Shown here: positions 41,956 through 50,998 of the stretch, one piece after another
Position numbering within the stretch: position 1 is the first letter of the stretch
Layout of the letters: each line of letters starts with the position of its first letter
Assembly: GCA_036375715.1 (NCBI GenBank)
Contig: DASVBS010000024.1
Span: 1-58,790, forward strand
DNA length: 58,790 nucleotides
Source: Longimicrobiaceae bacterium
GTDB lineage: Bacteria; Gemmatimonadota; Gemmatimonadetes; Longimicrobiales; Longimicrobiaceae
Reading direction: 5' to 3'
Program-made: the position numbers and the translations under genes
The notes under the pieces: model-generated
What the model saw: the letters and a program-made list of their open reading frames with translations, nothing else
Told to the model about the DNA's origin: nothing
The model's database searches: none

Positions 41956-44334
41956 CTAGCTCGTCAGAACGGGAAGGGCGCCGGGCACCTCTTCCTCTTC
42001 CGCCGTGTAGCCCGGCAGGTACGAGTAGTAGCGGTAGACGTCTGTGCTCGGCGTCCCGTTCAGCGCCACGCCCAGAATCCGCACCGGCAGCCTGGACAGC
42101 GGCGCGAGCTTGGCCTCGGTAAACGCCCGGTTCGTGCTCCCCGTGCGCAGCACGAGCAGCAGATCTCGGGTAACGGTTCCGAGCACGTACGGATCGATGC
42201 CGGCGCCTAGCGGCGGGCTGTCCACGAGGATGACGTCGAACTGCGCCCGCGCCCTCGCCATCAGCTCGGACATGGAGCGGCTGCCCAGCAGCTCGGGACC
42301 CGCGGCCATACGCGTCCCCGCGGTGATCAACTGCACCATGGGGAGCCGTGTCGGGTGCAGGATCTCCTCGAAGGTGGCCCGCTGGGCGAGGTAGTCGGTG
42401 AGTCCCGGGGTACGGACCGTCTCGAAGGAGCGGTGCAGAGCTCCCCGCCGGATATCGCCGTCGATCAACAGCGTGCGGTAGCCCTGCTCGGCGAAACAGG
42501 CGGCGAGGTTCGAGGCCACGAACGATTTGCCGTCGCCGCTCTCAGGGCTGGTGATGGTGAGCGTCAGCGGGCCCGCCGCCCCCGCAGCGTGCATCACGTT
42601 GAGCCGGAGCTCTCGTAGCGCTTCGGTTACCTGTGCCTGCGACTCGTCCTTCTTCGACCCGCTCCTGCGCACTTCGGGAAGGGCGCTGAGGATCGGCAGA
42701 CCGATCTCGTGGGTGACCTGCTCAGGATAGCGCACCTTCGGGTCGAACCGATCGAGCACCAGGGCCAATCCGAGCCCGAGCCCCAGGCTTCCCGCAAAGC
42801 CCAGCAGCATCAGCATCGTCCGGTTGTCACTGGTGGGTGCCGTGGGCACGGCCGCCTCGTCCAGCACGCGCACGTCGGGAATGCTGCTGACGGCCGCGAG
42901 GCGTGCCTCCTCGTAGCGCTGGCGCAGGGTGGTGTAGAGGTTCTCGGCGATCGCGACCCGACGTTCCAGCCGGGCCTCCTCGATCGACCTCGGCGGGATC
43001 TGCCGCAGCTCGGTGGAGGCAGTGGCGATCTGCCCGTCGAGGTCGCGCTGCTGCTCTCCCAACTCCGCTGCCAGCGCCGCGGCGAGCGTGGGAATCGTCT
43101 GCGTCTCCAGCGCCATTACCCGCTCGGTCAGGTCACGCACCGAGCGGTGCTCCGGCGTGTAGCGCTGCAGTAGGGCCCGTAGCTCGGCACGCAGGTTGGT
43201 TCGCTCCGTCAGCGCCGCGCTGAGGCTGGGAGAGGCCTGCACTGATGGGATGAGTCCGAGCGCCTCGACCGTCACCTCGTTGCGCTTCAGCTGCTCGAGC
43301 ACGCGCAGAATCGCCTCGCGGTCCTGCCGCAGGTCTTCGTGCCGCACGCGAAGGTCGAAAAAGCGGCTGAAGACCGGATCGCGGGTGATCTCCAGGCCGG
43401 CCGCCACCGGAGTGGACTGATCGGTCGGCAGGGTGATGGTGTTGACCCGGAAGCTCTCCAGGTCCATCTCCGCCTGGCGGAGGTTGTCTTCCGCGTACCG
43501 GCGCTGTTCCTCCAGGATCGCCGTCAGCTCGTCCAGTTTCGCTCGTTTCAGCTCGGCAGCGATACGTACGTAGCGGCTCGCTACGGCATTGAGCGTAGCG
43601 GTGATCTCTTCCGGGTCGGGACCACTCATCGACAGACGAATGAAGTTCCCCTCCCGGTCCATGTTGGGGACGATGCGCTGGCTCAGCCCGATGGCCACCT
43701 GGTGTGGGTTCCGCACGGAGAACTCGATCGTGCGGTTCGGCTTGAGCTCTCCGGTGGGCGGCACCCAATCGAAACCGACGGCGGCCCCGATCGGGTCTCC
43801 CATGCGGCCACGTTGCACCTCCGCGCCGTCGGCGGTGGTAAGCACGAAGCTTTTCCCCTCAGGATCCACCACCAGGCGGTATGATCCGGTCTGGAACGAT
43901 TCCCCGAGAGCGAATGTGGAGAAGGCCTCCCGGTCCTCGTGACGCGCGCCCAGATACAGCCGTCGTTCGATGACGACGCTGTCGAGCACGGTGTACGAGC
44001 GGAGCAGGTCCAGCCAGGCGGTGCTCTCGAGGAGCTGCGCCGGGCGGATCGGTCCCGACTGCGCCATTCGCGGGTTGCCTACCTCCACCCACAGCGTCGT
44101 CTGCGTGGAGTAGATCGGCGTGCTCATCTGGGAGAGCACGATCCCGGCGGCGCTCCCCACGATGGTGAGGCCGAGGATCAGCCACTTGTAGCGAATCACC
44201 GCGGAGAGATACCGCCGAATCGAGAATCCCGGCTGATCGTCCGCCTCCTCGTCCGCAAAATCCAGCGGCGGCTGCCACCCCGGCTGATCGGGGGGAGACG
44301 GGGGGATCGGAAAGCCCGGTGTAGTCGTCGACAT
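41956..44334 (-). CDS. Polysaccharide co-polymerase with tyrosine autokinase domain (Wzc-like)
   Basis: It has 792 residues. TM1 (YKWLILGLTIVGSAAGIVLS, residues ~49-68) opens the Wzz domain. A long coiled coil follows, and TM2 (MLMLLGFAGSLGLGLGLAL) lies near residue 525. The kinase has Walker A TSPESGDGKSFVASNLA, Walker A' LLIDGDIRRG and Walker B DVILVDSPPL. The C-terminal tyrosine cluster is YRYYSYLPGY. It would regulate polymer length and export with the Wza at 41110. It forms a two-gene minus-strand unit, separate from the wzc at 28307. Confidence 0.93.
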   Translation of the reverse strand: MSTTTPGFPIPPSPPDQPGWQPPLDFADEEADDQPGFSIRRYLSAVIRYKWLILGLTIVGSAAGIVLSQMSTPIYSTQTTLWVEVGNPRMAQSGPIRPAQLLESTAWLDLLRSYTVLDSVVIERRLYLGARHEDREAFSTFALGESFQTGSYRLVVDPEGKSFVLTTADGAEVQRGRMGDPIGAAVGFDWVPPTGELKPNRTIEFSVRNPHQVAIGLSQRIVPNMDREGNFIRLSMSGPDPEEITATLNAVASRYVRIAAELKRAKLDELTAILEEQRRYAEDNLRQAEMDLESFRVNTITLPTDQSTPVAAGLEITRDPVFSRFFDLRVRHEDLRQDREAILRVLEQLKRNEVTVEALGLIPSVQASPSLSAALTERTNLRAELRALLQRYTPEHRSVRDLTERVMALETQTIPTLAAALAAELGEQQRDLDGQIATASTELRQIPPRSIEEARLERRVAIAENLYTTLRQRYEEARLAAVSSIPDVRVLDEAAVPTAPTSDNRTMLMLLGFAGSLGLGLGLALVLDRFDPKVRYPEQVTHEIGLPILSALPEVRRSGSKKDESQAQVTEALRELRLNVMHAAGAAGPLTLTITSPESGDGKSFVASNLAACFAEQGYRTLLIDGDIRRGALHRSFETVRTPGLTDYLAQRATFEEILHPTRLPMVQLITAGTRMAAGPELLGSRSMSELMARARAQFDVILVDSPPLGAGIDPYVLGTVTRDLLLVLRTGSTNRAFTEAKLAPLSRLPVRILGVALNGTPSTDVYRYYSYLPGYTAEEEEVPGALPVLTS

Positions 44335-44936
44335 GGATGCGTGCAGCTCGAAAATGAACCTGTTCCGCCGGACCGCGGCGCGGCAGTCCTAGCAAGCCGG
44401 GGGCCGGGTCCCGGCTCACCCGGAACGGCCACCGTTGCAGTGCTTTCGGCCCCCTCCCGGTCGGAGTGCCCGTCCAGATCAACCGGAGCGATGTGGCGGA
44501 TGCGCTACAATCGTTTCGAATTCGTCACGATTGCTGCCGGGCGCGGACGGGGCCGACGATGGGTGACCCGGACGTGCCGAATTTTCTCAAAAAGAGTCTT
44601 GCGGCGAGGGGCGGAGGAGCCGTTGCATGACGTACGGGATCTTTGTAGTTTCGACGACTCTGGCGGGCCACTCAACTTTCGCGACTCACCCTCCGAAACT
44701 CCTCCGTAGCGGCGGTGCAACACGTGGAGCGCCGTCAATGGGTTTCCCCGGCCAGATTGCTGGCTTTTTGCTGATCGGTCCATCTCCGTTCCGGGCGATC
44801 CCGGGATCGAAATCCCGGGATTTGCTCCCTCCTTTCCCCGTTCGAGGCAAACGGGGGCCGATTTCGTGGTGATCGGCGGAAGACTCTGTCTTGCGCCGTT
44901 GTCCGTCTTCCGGATCCGACTGCTGAAGAAAGCGAT
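44335..44936. other. Divergent regulatory region between wzc and a hypothetical gene
   Basis: A ~600-bp gap. CAATCGT (44508-44514) and ACGATTG (44527-44533) form a dyad around a 12-bp spacer with TTCGAA inside, ~175 bp upstream of wzc, as an operator might. Two copies of the palindrome ATCCCGGGAT (44799-44808 and 44813-44822), separated by CGAA, form a 10-bp hairpin. A TACAAT at 44506 has no matching -35. No coding sequence is supported. Confidence 0.5.
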
Positions 44937-45506
44937 ATGACTCTCTCGATCTCGTCCGCCCCGCGGGGGCGTGCCCATCCACCGGTCGTCGCGCGATCAC
45001 GGGGAGAGTTGCGGAATCTGCTGCAGTCTTTCGACCCCGCGCTCGACCTGGAGAGCTTGAAAGGACGGACCGCTCTGGTTCTGCTCGCGGGTCTGCAGGC
45101 GGAGCACAACGTGGTGAAGCTGGCTCGCTTTGCGGGCCTCGAGACGGCGCTGGTCTCGCGCTGCGCCCGTCGCTTCTTCGACAACGGTGTCTGGTTCGGG
45201 GGCAAGACAATCTGCGCGTGGGGGGCAGACGGTAGAAATCTTCAATTTTTCTGGGCGGACGTAGCAGTGGGGGAGGGGAAGCTTTGCCGTCGTATGGATT
45301 CCGAAGCACGCCTGGAATGGGCACCGCAGGGGCAGTGGTGGAAGAGCTTCGAGCACACGCGTGGAGGTGAAACGGAGCTCGGAATCCTGTATCACGTTCC
45401 AGATCTGGAAGATCGGACCCCTCCGGCCGTGCTGGCACGCGGTGAGCAATCGCGGGGCGCCGCCGCGAGCAGCACCGACCTCTTTCCGGGGGCGGCGTGG
45501 CTGTGA
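44937..45506 (+). CDS. Hypothetical protein with possible winged-helix segment
   Basis: It has 189 residues and is not recognised by name. Residues ~55-90 (AEHNVVKLARFAGLETALVSRCARRFFDNGVWF) look like a helix-turn-helix with a following wing. The C-terminal half is hydrophilic (WADVAVGEGKLCRRMDSEARLEW). It sits 47 bp upstream of the sigma54 activator on the same strand and may be co-transcribed with it. A DNA-binding role is an inference from this segment only. Confidence 0.6.
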   Translation: MTLSISSAPRGRAHPPVVARSRGELRNLLQSFDPALDLESLKGRTALVLLAGLQAEHNVVKLARFAGLETALVSRCARRFFDNGVWFGGKTICAWGADGRNLQFFWADVAVGEGKLCRRMDSEARLEWAPQGQWWKSFEHTRGGETELGILYHVPDLEDRTPPAVLARGEQSRGAAASSTDLFPGAAWL

Positions 45507-45553
45507 TCCGCGGCCTACACTGCTACCCTTGAGACATCGCGCCGGAGACCGAC

Positions 45554-47020
45554 GTGCAAGCTGAACGCGCCCCCCTAGTGCTGGTTGTCGAGGACGAGGA
45601 TACCCTTCGTGAGAGCTGCGTCAGCGTGCTCACGCATGAGGGCTACGACGTGGTGAGCTGCGCCCGCGGGGACGAGGCGCGCGACCTCCTGCAACGGGGC
45701 GTCTTCGACATCGTCCTCCTCGACCTGCACATACCGCACGTGAGCGGGCGTGACCTCCTCCGCCTCTGCCTGGAGATCCGGCCGGAAACGCTCGTGATCG
45801 TGATGACGGGCAACGCGAGCCTCGAGTCGAGTATGGAGGTGCTGAAGGCGGGGGCCTGGGACTATCTCGCCAAGCCTTTCACCGCCACGCACCTGCAGAT
45901 CCTGCTCGGCCGCGCCTGGCACACGGTGCAGGCGGCTCGGCAGGCCCGAGCCGCGCGCGAGGCCGAGGGCCTCTCCGCGCCCGATACGACGGGTCAGTCC
46001 GACGGCATCGCGCTCCTGGGGAAGTCCCCCGCCTTTCAGCGGGTCATCAAGCTCGCTGAGCGGGTGGCCGCCACGGACGCGTCGGTCTTCATCACGGGCG
46101 AGAGCGGATCGGGCAAGGAGGTCATCGCCCAGTTCATCCACCAACGGAGCCGCCGCGCTCGCAAGCAGATGGTGGCGGTGAACTGCGCCGCTCTCCCCGA
46201 GACGCTGCTCGAGTCGGAGATGTTCGGGCACGTGAAGGGGGCCTTTACCGGCGCGGTGCGTGACAAGCCGGGGCTGCTCGAGACTGCGAACGGAGGGACC
46301 TTCTTCCTCGACGAGCTCACCGAGATGAGCCCGACCATCCAGGCGAAGCTCCTGCGCGTGATCCAGGATGGTCAGGTTCGTCGCGTGGGTGCCGAAATGG
46401 TCGAGGCTACGGTGGACGTTCGTTTCATTGCCGCCACCAACCGCAACCCGAAGCAGGCGGTGGAGGAGGGGGTGCTGCGCAAGGACCTCTTCTTCCGGCT
46501 GAGCGTGGTGCCGATCCGGGTTCCGCCCCTGCGCGAGCGGCGCGAGGACATCCCCCTGCTCGCAGAGCACTTCCTCGCGCTGTACTGGAAGCGGCACCGG
46601 GACAAGCGCTCCCCCGTGCCGACCCTCAGCAAGGAGGCGATCCGGTCGCTGCAGGATCGGCCGTGGAGTGGCAACGTGCGCGAGCTCCAGAATGTGATGG
46701 AGCACGCGGTGGTGCTGCTCGAGCCTGGCGCGGAGGTGCAGCCCGACGATCTTCCCTACCTGGACGACGACTTCGACGCCCTCAGCTCCGGCTACTCGGG
46801 AGAGGCGCTGAAGATCAGCGTGCCCATCGAGGCCGAGTACCACCAGGCGCGCGAGCAGGTGATCACGGAGTTCGAGTTGAGCTACTTCAATCGCCTCGTC
46901 GACCGGGCGAACGCCAACATGTCCGAGGCGGCGCGGCTAGCGGGGGTCGACCGTACGACCCTCTACCGCCTGATGGAGAAGCACGGCCTGCAGAGGAATA
47001 CCGTCATCAAAGCCAGCTGA
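45554..47020 (+). CDS. Sigma54-dependent response regulator (NtrC family)
   Basis: It has 488 residues, starting at GTG 45554 with GGAG 6 bp upstream. A receiver domain (residues ~8-125) carries the phospho-acceptor D57 in DIVLLDLHIP and the conserved K107. The AAA+ domain has Walker A GESGSGKE (K188), the sigma54-contacting GAFTGA loop (229-234) and Walker B GGTFFLDELTEM. A Fis-type helix-turn-helix (MSEAARLAGVDRTTLYRLM) ends the protein. It activates sigma54 promoters from upstream sites. It is paired with the histidine kinase 3 bp downstream. The repeated sigma54-like leaders at 36391, 48174 and 51257 are its likely targets. Confidence 0.95.
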   Translation: MQAERAPLVLVVEDEDTLRESCVSVLTHEGYDVVSCARGDEARDLLQRGVFDIVLLDLHIPHVSGRDLLRLCLEIRPETLVIVMTGNASLESSMEVLKAGAWDYLAKPFTATHLQILLGRAWHTVQAARQARAAREAEGLSAPDTTGQSDGIALLGKSPAFQRVIKLAERVAATDASVFITGESGSGKEVIAQFIHQRSRRARKQMVAVNCAALPETLLESEMFGHVKGAFTGAVRDKPGLLETANGGTFFLDELTEMSPTIQAKLLRVIQDGQVRRVGAEMVEATVDVRFIAATNRNPKQAVEEGVLRKDLFFRLSVVPIRVPPLRERREDIPLLAEHFLALYWKRHRDKRSPVPTLSKEAIRSLQDRPWSGNVRELQNVMEHAVVLLEPGAEVQPDDLPYLDDDFDALSSGYSGEALKISVPIEAEYHQAREQVITEFELSYFNRLVDRANANMSEAARLAGVDRTTLYRLMEKHGLQRNTVIKAS

Positions 47021-47023
47021 CCG

Positions 47024-48124
47024 GTGCCCCGCGTTCCTGATCGTGACCGTTCCCTCGGTACGGACGATCCCCCCGCTCCGAGCCGGACGCGGGGAGATGG
47101 TCACGTGCGGGCGGCGGCCGATCACTTCACTCGCACGCTGCGGGACAACCCCACCATCTCGACCGAGACCCGCGATCTGCTGTTGGAGCACCTGCCCATC
47201 GTGGTGGAGGCCGTTCTCTCCGACGATAGCTCGCCTGGTTTCGAGGGGCTGAGCGCGCGGGACGCCGCGCTGATTCGTTGGATCGTGCAGGAGCTCCGCA
47301 CGCACACGATCGCGGAGTGGCAGCGCACCCAACCCGCGCCATCTCCCGCGGAGATGCTCGCGGTTCTCGGAGGATTCGAGCGGGTGCGCAGCGCCATCGA
47401 CGGGGCGGACAACGCCCGGCTGGCGAGCCTGCTCGCCTCTTTCCAGGGGATGGACCTGCTGATGGAGCTCGCGCACGACCTGCGCTCGCCGCTCACCTCC
47501 ATCCTCTTCCTGTCGGACACCCTCCACCGGGGCGCCAGCGGCGCCCTCTCCGATCTCCAGCGGCGGCAGTTGGGGCTGGTGTACAGCGCCGCGCTCGGGG
47601 TGAGCGCGCTGGCGAACGACGTCATCGAGCTGGTCCGCGGGCGCGGAGCGGGCGGCGAGGAGCCGAGCCGTTTCTCCATCGCCGAGCTGTTTGACTCCGT
47701 AGAGACGATGCTGCGGCCGATGGCGGAGACGCGGGGACTCGAGCTGCGCACCTACCTGCCCACAGTGGATCGCCGGATCGGACCGCCGCTTACGCTCAGC
47801 CGCGTCCTGCTGAACCTGGGGACTAACGCGTTGCGTTGCACCGAGAAGGGGTACGTAGCGTTGAGCGCGCGCGAGCTCGACCGGGAGCGCGTCGAATTCT
47901 CCGTACGCGACAGCGGGCCCGGTCTCAACGCCGCCGCGCTTCAGCAGCTCGCCCTGGATCTGAGGCTCGACGGCTCCACCGCCCATGCCGGCTTCAGCGG
48001 TCGCGGGCTGGGGCTCACCATCTGCCGTAAGCTGCTCACCTCCCTCGGCAGCGAGCTGCGCTACGAGACCGCCCCCGGGGCGGGAACCACCTTCCGCTTC
48101 ACCCTGACCCTTCCTCCCGCCTGA
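47024..48124 (+). CDS. Soluble sensor histidine kinase
   Basis: It has 366 residues, starting at a GTG 3 bp after the response regulator. There is no membrane helix. The N-terminal ~140 residues form a helical input region with no named domain. The H-box is ELAHDLRSPLTSI (H151), the N-box is LLNLGTNALRC, and the G boxes are VRDSGPGL and GRGLGLTI. It would phosphorylate D57 of the partner regulator in response to an unknown cytosolic signal. The gene order regulator-kinase with close spacing supports a dedicated pair. Confidence 0.92.
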   Translation: MPRVPDRDRSLGTDDPPAPSRTRGDGHVRAAADHFTRTLRDNPTISTETRDLLLEHLPIVVEAVLSDDSSPGFEGLSARDAALIRWIVQELRTHTIAEWQRTQPAPSPAEMLAVLGGFERVRSAIDGADNARLASLLASFQGMDLLMELAHDLRSPLTSILFLSDTLHRGASGALSDLQRRQLGLVYSAALGVSALANDVIELVRGRGAGGEEPSRFSIAELFDSVETMLRPMAETRGLELRTYLPTVDRRIGPPLTLSRVLLNLGTNALRCTEKGYVALSARELDRERVEFSVRDSGPGLNAAALQQLALDLRLDGSTAHAGFSGRGLGLTICRKLLTSLGSELRYETAPGAGTTFRFTLTLPPA

Positions 48125-48173
48125 CGAACCTCGTCGGCGCGGCTTTCCACGTGTCGCTCCGCTCGCGCGAGGT

Positions 48174-48315
48174 TTGTCGTAGCCCCTCCACAGACGTCGT
48201 GACACCGCGACGCGGCACCCCGGGGCACCCCTTGCGCCAATATTCTCAAATCGCTGTGCAGCAATGTCTTGCGTGTTCTTCGGGGGCTTTGCTGGGCCGC
48301 GCACATCGGTTGCAA
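48174..48315 (+). promoter_or_regulatory. Repeated leader copy A: upstream dyad plus sigma54-like promoter
   Basis: 48174-48212 matches 51257-51295 at 38 of 39 bases and contains the dyad CGTCG-N8-CGACG (48195-48212), a candidate activator site. CAATGTCTT is at 48262-48270. GCGCAC-ATCGG-TTGCAAG follows at 48299-48316, with -24/-12 spacing. The invariant GG of the -24 box reads CG. The predicted start is near 48325, 80 bp before the sugar transferase. Confidence 0.62.
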
Positions 48316-48404
48316 GGACCCTTGCCCGCCCGACGTGAGTCATTGTCAACCTTCAACCGAGAGCCTCCTCAAGTGTCGTTCGACCTGTTTTCTGGAGCTC
48401 ACGC

Positions 48405-49175
48405 ATGAACCCGGCTGTGGAAACCGCCATCCCCAACGCACACGACTATAAGCCGACGCTTCGTACGCTTTCGCATGCAGGGCTCGCGGTCGTGCGGCCC
48501 GAGCTGGTCATTTCTGAGCTCGATCGATCTATGAACTCCAGCGAGCGCGCCAGGCGGCTCCTGAATGTCGTGATCGCGGCGGTGTTGCTGGTGCTCTCCG
48601 CGCCGGTGATGCTGCTGATCGCCCTGCTGATCAAGCTCACCTCCCCCGGGCCGGTGATCTACCAGCAGACGCGCGTGGGGGTGGACCGGCGCAACCCGCG
48701 GAACGGGAATGGCGACGGACGCCGGCGGGTCGATTACGGCGGACGGCTCTTCACCATCTATAAGTTCCGCACGATGCGCGCGGACCCCGAGGCGAAGGTC
48801 CAGGTGTGGGCCAAGCCGAACGACAGCCGCATCACGCCGCTCGGGCGGGTGCTGCGGAAATACCGGCTGGACGAGCTCCCGCAGCTGTTCAACGTGCTGA
48901 AGGGGGACATGAACATCGTCGGTCCGCGTCCCGAGCAGCCCAACATCTTCATGAACCTGCGCGAGGCGATCGACGAGTACCCGCTGCGGCAGCGCGTGCT
49001 GCCGGGGATCACCGGCTGGGCGCAGATCAACCACCACTACGACCAGAGCCTCGAGGACGTGCGGCGGAAGGTCAGCTATGACCTGCAGTACATACGCAGC
49101 CGCTCGCCCTGGCAGGACCTGCGGATCCTCTTCCGGACGGTGCCGGTGATGCTGTTCCGCAAGGGAGCGATCTGA
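48405..49175 (+). CDS. Undecaprenyl-phosphate sugar phosphotransferase (bacterial sugar transferase family)
   Basis: It has 256 residues. The single membrane segment is LLNVVIAAVLLVLSAPVMLLIALLIKL (residues ~46-72). The catalytic domain has SPGPVIYQQTRVGVDRRNP, IYKFRTMRADPEAK, RKYRLDELPQLFNVLKGDM, NIVGPRPEQP and LPGITGWAQI. It is a close paralogue of the protein at 36505 and is also preceded by a sigma54-like promoter. It starts repeat-unit synthesis on undecaprenyl phosphate. The downstream membrane protein at 49280 is ~100 bp away and could share the transcript. Confidence 0.94.
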   Translation: MNPAVETAIPNAHDYKPTLRTLSHAGLAVVRPELVISELDRSMNSSERARRLLNVVIAAVLLVLSAPVMLLIALLIKLTSPGPVIYQQTRVGVDRRNPRNGNGDGRRRVDYGGRLFTIYKFRTMRADPEAKVQVWAKPNDSRITPLGRVLRKYRLDELPQLFNVLKGDMNIVGPRPEQPNIFMNLREAIDEYPLRQRVLPGITGWAQINHHYDQSLEDVRRKVSYDLQYIRSRSPWQDLRILFRTVPVMLFRKGAI

Positions 49176-49279
49176 GGGACCATCCCGTTCTAGCAGTTCG
49201 CAAGATAGAGCGCATTACGTTGTACGCGACAGATCATGGATGCTTGACTGACCCATAGGCGCTTGCCTTCCTGTAGAGC

Positions 49280-50032
49280 ATGCGTCGCGCACGGTCCCCC
49301 CAGCACCGTAGCGACATGCATACGATCGCGGTGCGTTCCCGCCGAATCGCCCAAGCGTTTCTTGCGATCGTGCTTGCCTTGTTACTGGCAAGCACGATCG
49401 GGCAATTAGCTACGTACAGGTTCAATAACCGGTACGTGCGCACGTCTGTGGATCTCTTCTCCCTCAATGGCGAAGCCAACGTCCCTTCCTGGTTTGCGTC
49501 GATCTGTTTGCTACTTTGCGCCCAGCTGCTAGCAGTGGTTGCGGTCGGTGCCAAGCGCTCAGGCGACAGGTGGTGGAAGCACTGGCTCGGTCTGGCGGGA
49601 CTCTTCGTTCTTCTTTCCCTGGATGAGATCGCGTCGCTTCACGAGCTGGCGGACGATCCAGTGAGGGAAGTCCTGGGCGTCGGAGGTCTCCTCTATTGGG
49701 CCTGGGTTGTTCCCGGGATGTTGTTCGTGGCGCTCGTGGGACTGATCCATGTCAGGTTTGTGCTTTCCCTTCCTGGATCGATCCGCAACCTCTTCATTCT
49801 TTCGGCAGCTCTCTATGTGGGTGGGGCGATCGGCGTCGAAATGCCTGGTGGTGCCTGGTTCGAAGGTCACGGGCGGGACATGGTATACGCGCTGCTCTGG
49901 ACGATCGAAGAAACGTTGGAGATGCTGGGGGTGACAATGTTCATGTACGCATTGCTTCGCCACCTGGAGGATCGGGCCGGAGTCGTGACTCTGGAACTGG
50001 CAGAAGACCCGGAGCCCCAAAGGGCTGCGTGA
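49280..50032 (+). CDS. Multi-pass membrane protein with conserved DE..HE motif (paralogue 1)
   Basis: It has 250 residues; an ATG at 49316 is a possible shorter start. About six hydrophobic segments alternate with conserved loops. The marks shared with the paralogue at 51503 are NGEANVPSW, LSLDEIASLHEL, YWAWVVPG, IGVEM and IEETLEMLGVTMFMYALL. The clustered Asp, Glu and His next to membrane segments suggest a metal or proton site, an inference. I know DEAASLHE-type proteins only as uncharacterised membrane proteins. It lies downstream of the sugar transferase that has leader copy A. Confidence 0.78.
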   Translation: MRRARSPQHRSDMHTIAVRSRRIAQAFLAIVLALLLASTIGQLATYRFNNRYVRTSVDLFSLNGEANVPSWFASICLLLCAQLLAVVAVGAKRSGDRWWKHWLGLAGLFVLLSLDEIASLHELADDPVREVLGVGGLLYWAWVVPGMLFVALVGLIHVRFVLSLPGSIRNLFILSAALYVGGAIGVEMPGGAWFEGHGRDMVYALLWTIEETLEMLGVTMFMYALLRHLEDRAGVVTLELAEDPEPQRAA

Positions 50033-50130
50033 CGGCCAACTACGCCGGGCAGTCCATTGGATCCAGTCGTTTGGGTAAGCGGAATGCGGAGGTGATCGGC
50101 GGCGCAACCTTGAGGACGTTCAAATCAAAC

Positions 50131-50164
50131 GACCCCCTGAGATCAGGCAAGACCTCAGGGGGTC
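50131..50164. terminator. 11-bp hairpin between convergent genes
   Basis: GACCCCCTGAG and CTCAGGGGGTC form a perfect 11-bp stem with a 12-nt loop, ~100 bp after the membrane-protein gene and ~145 bp before the end of the minus-strand hydrolase. No long T-run, but the position fits a shared terminator. The rest of 50033-50309 shows no gene. Confidence 0.62.
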
Positions 50165-50309
50165 ATGGCTTCCGGAAGGGCAGAGAATGAAAAGGCCGTC
50201 CGTTGTGCGGACAAGCGATTCCGTGAAGGTGCCCATTTGGAGCGTCCCGCAAGCGCATTGCCTGCGAGCGGCCATCCAGCCTTCGGACCGAATTGCCCGG
50301 GCTGAGGCG

Positions 50310-50990
50310 TTACAGCGCAACATCGACGATCAGAGGCCGGTGATCGCTCGCCCGGCACCACTTCTCGTAGCCGCCCACGCTCACCGAAGTGAGCTTTGGC
50401 GCCCAGCTCTGCGGAACGAAGCAGTAGTCGATGTGGAAGGGCTCGTGCTGGCGCCAGCGGAAATAGAAGGTGGGGTGGTCTTCGGCTCCGTGCGCGTTGC
50501 CAGTCCAGGAGTGATAGCTGCTGACGAGGCCGAGCTCGTGGAGGCGGGCGACCAGGGCACTGTGGTTTCTCGCCGGGTTGTGTTGGTGGTCCCAGCAGGC
50601 GTTGGAGTTGAAGTCTCCCATGACGACGGTCGGCTGCGCCGCCATCTGGTCGCCAAACAGCCCGATCGCGCGCAGCAGCGGGTCGACATACGTCGGCTCC
50701 CGATGCGTCCACACCGCGAGGAGCAGGAACGAGACGGGTCCGCTGACCTGTACCGGGATCACGTACCGGGGTAGCTCGAGGTCGGTAGCGAGAGGCGCGA
50801 GCTCGTACTCGGGCGTTGCGACAACAGCGACCCCCTGGGTCGGATTGTCCCCGAACCAGAGGGTGGAAGCGTCCGGCTGCGAGGGGATCGAGCATTCCTG
50901 GACGACGGCGACATCGAACGCCAGGGGGGCGAGCAGCGGCACTTTCCGTTCGAACCGGCCGCGACAGCAGTTCCAGGTGACCAGACGCAT
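50310..50990 (-). CDS. Endonuclease/exonuclease/phosphatase-family hydrolase
   Basis: The start is the ATG at 50990 (MRLVTWNCCRGRF), where EEP similarity begins; the frame is open back to 51329 without family sequence. It has 226 residues, near the usual EEP core length. WNC (N8), QECSI with the metal Glu (E33), MGDFNSNACWD and the final SDHRPLIV with the catalytic Asp and His are all present. The fold hydrolyses phosphodiesters of nucleic acids, lipids or other compounds. No signal peptide is seen. It sits 8 bp after the last codons of a vanished glycosyltransferase. Confidence 0.85.
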   Translation of the reverse strand: MRLVTWNCCRGRFERKVPLLAPLAFDVAVVQECSIPSQPDASTLWFGDNPTQGVAVVATPEYELAPLATDLELPRYVIPVQVSGPVSFLLLAVWTHREPTYVDPLLRAIGLFGDQMAAQPTVVMGDFNSNACWDHQHNPARNHSALVARLHELGLVSSYHSWTGNAHGAEDHPTFYFRWRQHEPFHIDYCFVPQSWAPKLTSVSVGGYEKWCRASDHRPLIVDVAL

Positions 50991-50998
50991 GCGCCGGC

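Noticed and set aside
44686-45438. Minus-strand ORF opposite 44937-45506
   Set aside because: Arg/Pro/Ser-rich antisense frame; the + strand frame has a plausible folded segment and correct orientation with the regulator genes.
45575-46843. Long minus-strand ORF opposite the sigma54 activator
   Set aside because: It is the antisense shadow of a gene with every family motif intact; its product is His/Leu/Arg-rich with no domain.
48299-48314. A canonical sigma54 promoter with intact GG/GC
   Set aside because: The spacing and -12 box fit, but the invariant GG of the -24 box reads CG. I report it only as sigma54-like, supported by repetition and by the neighbouring activator.
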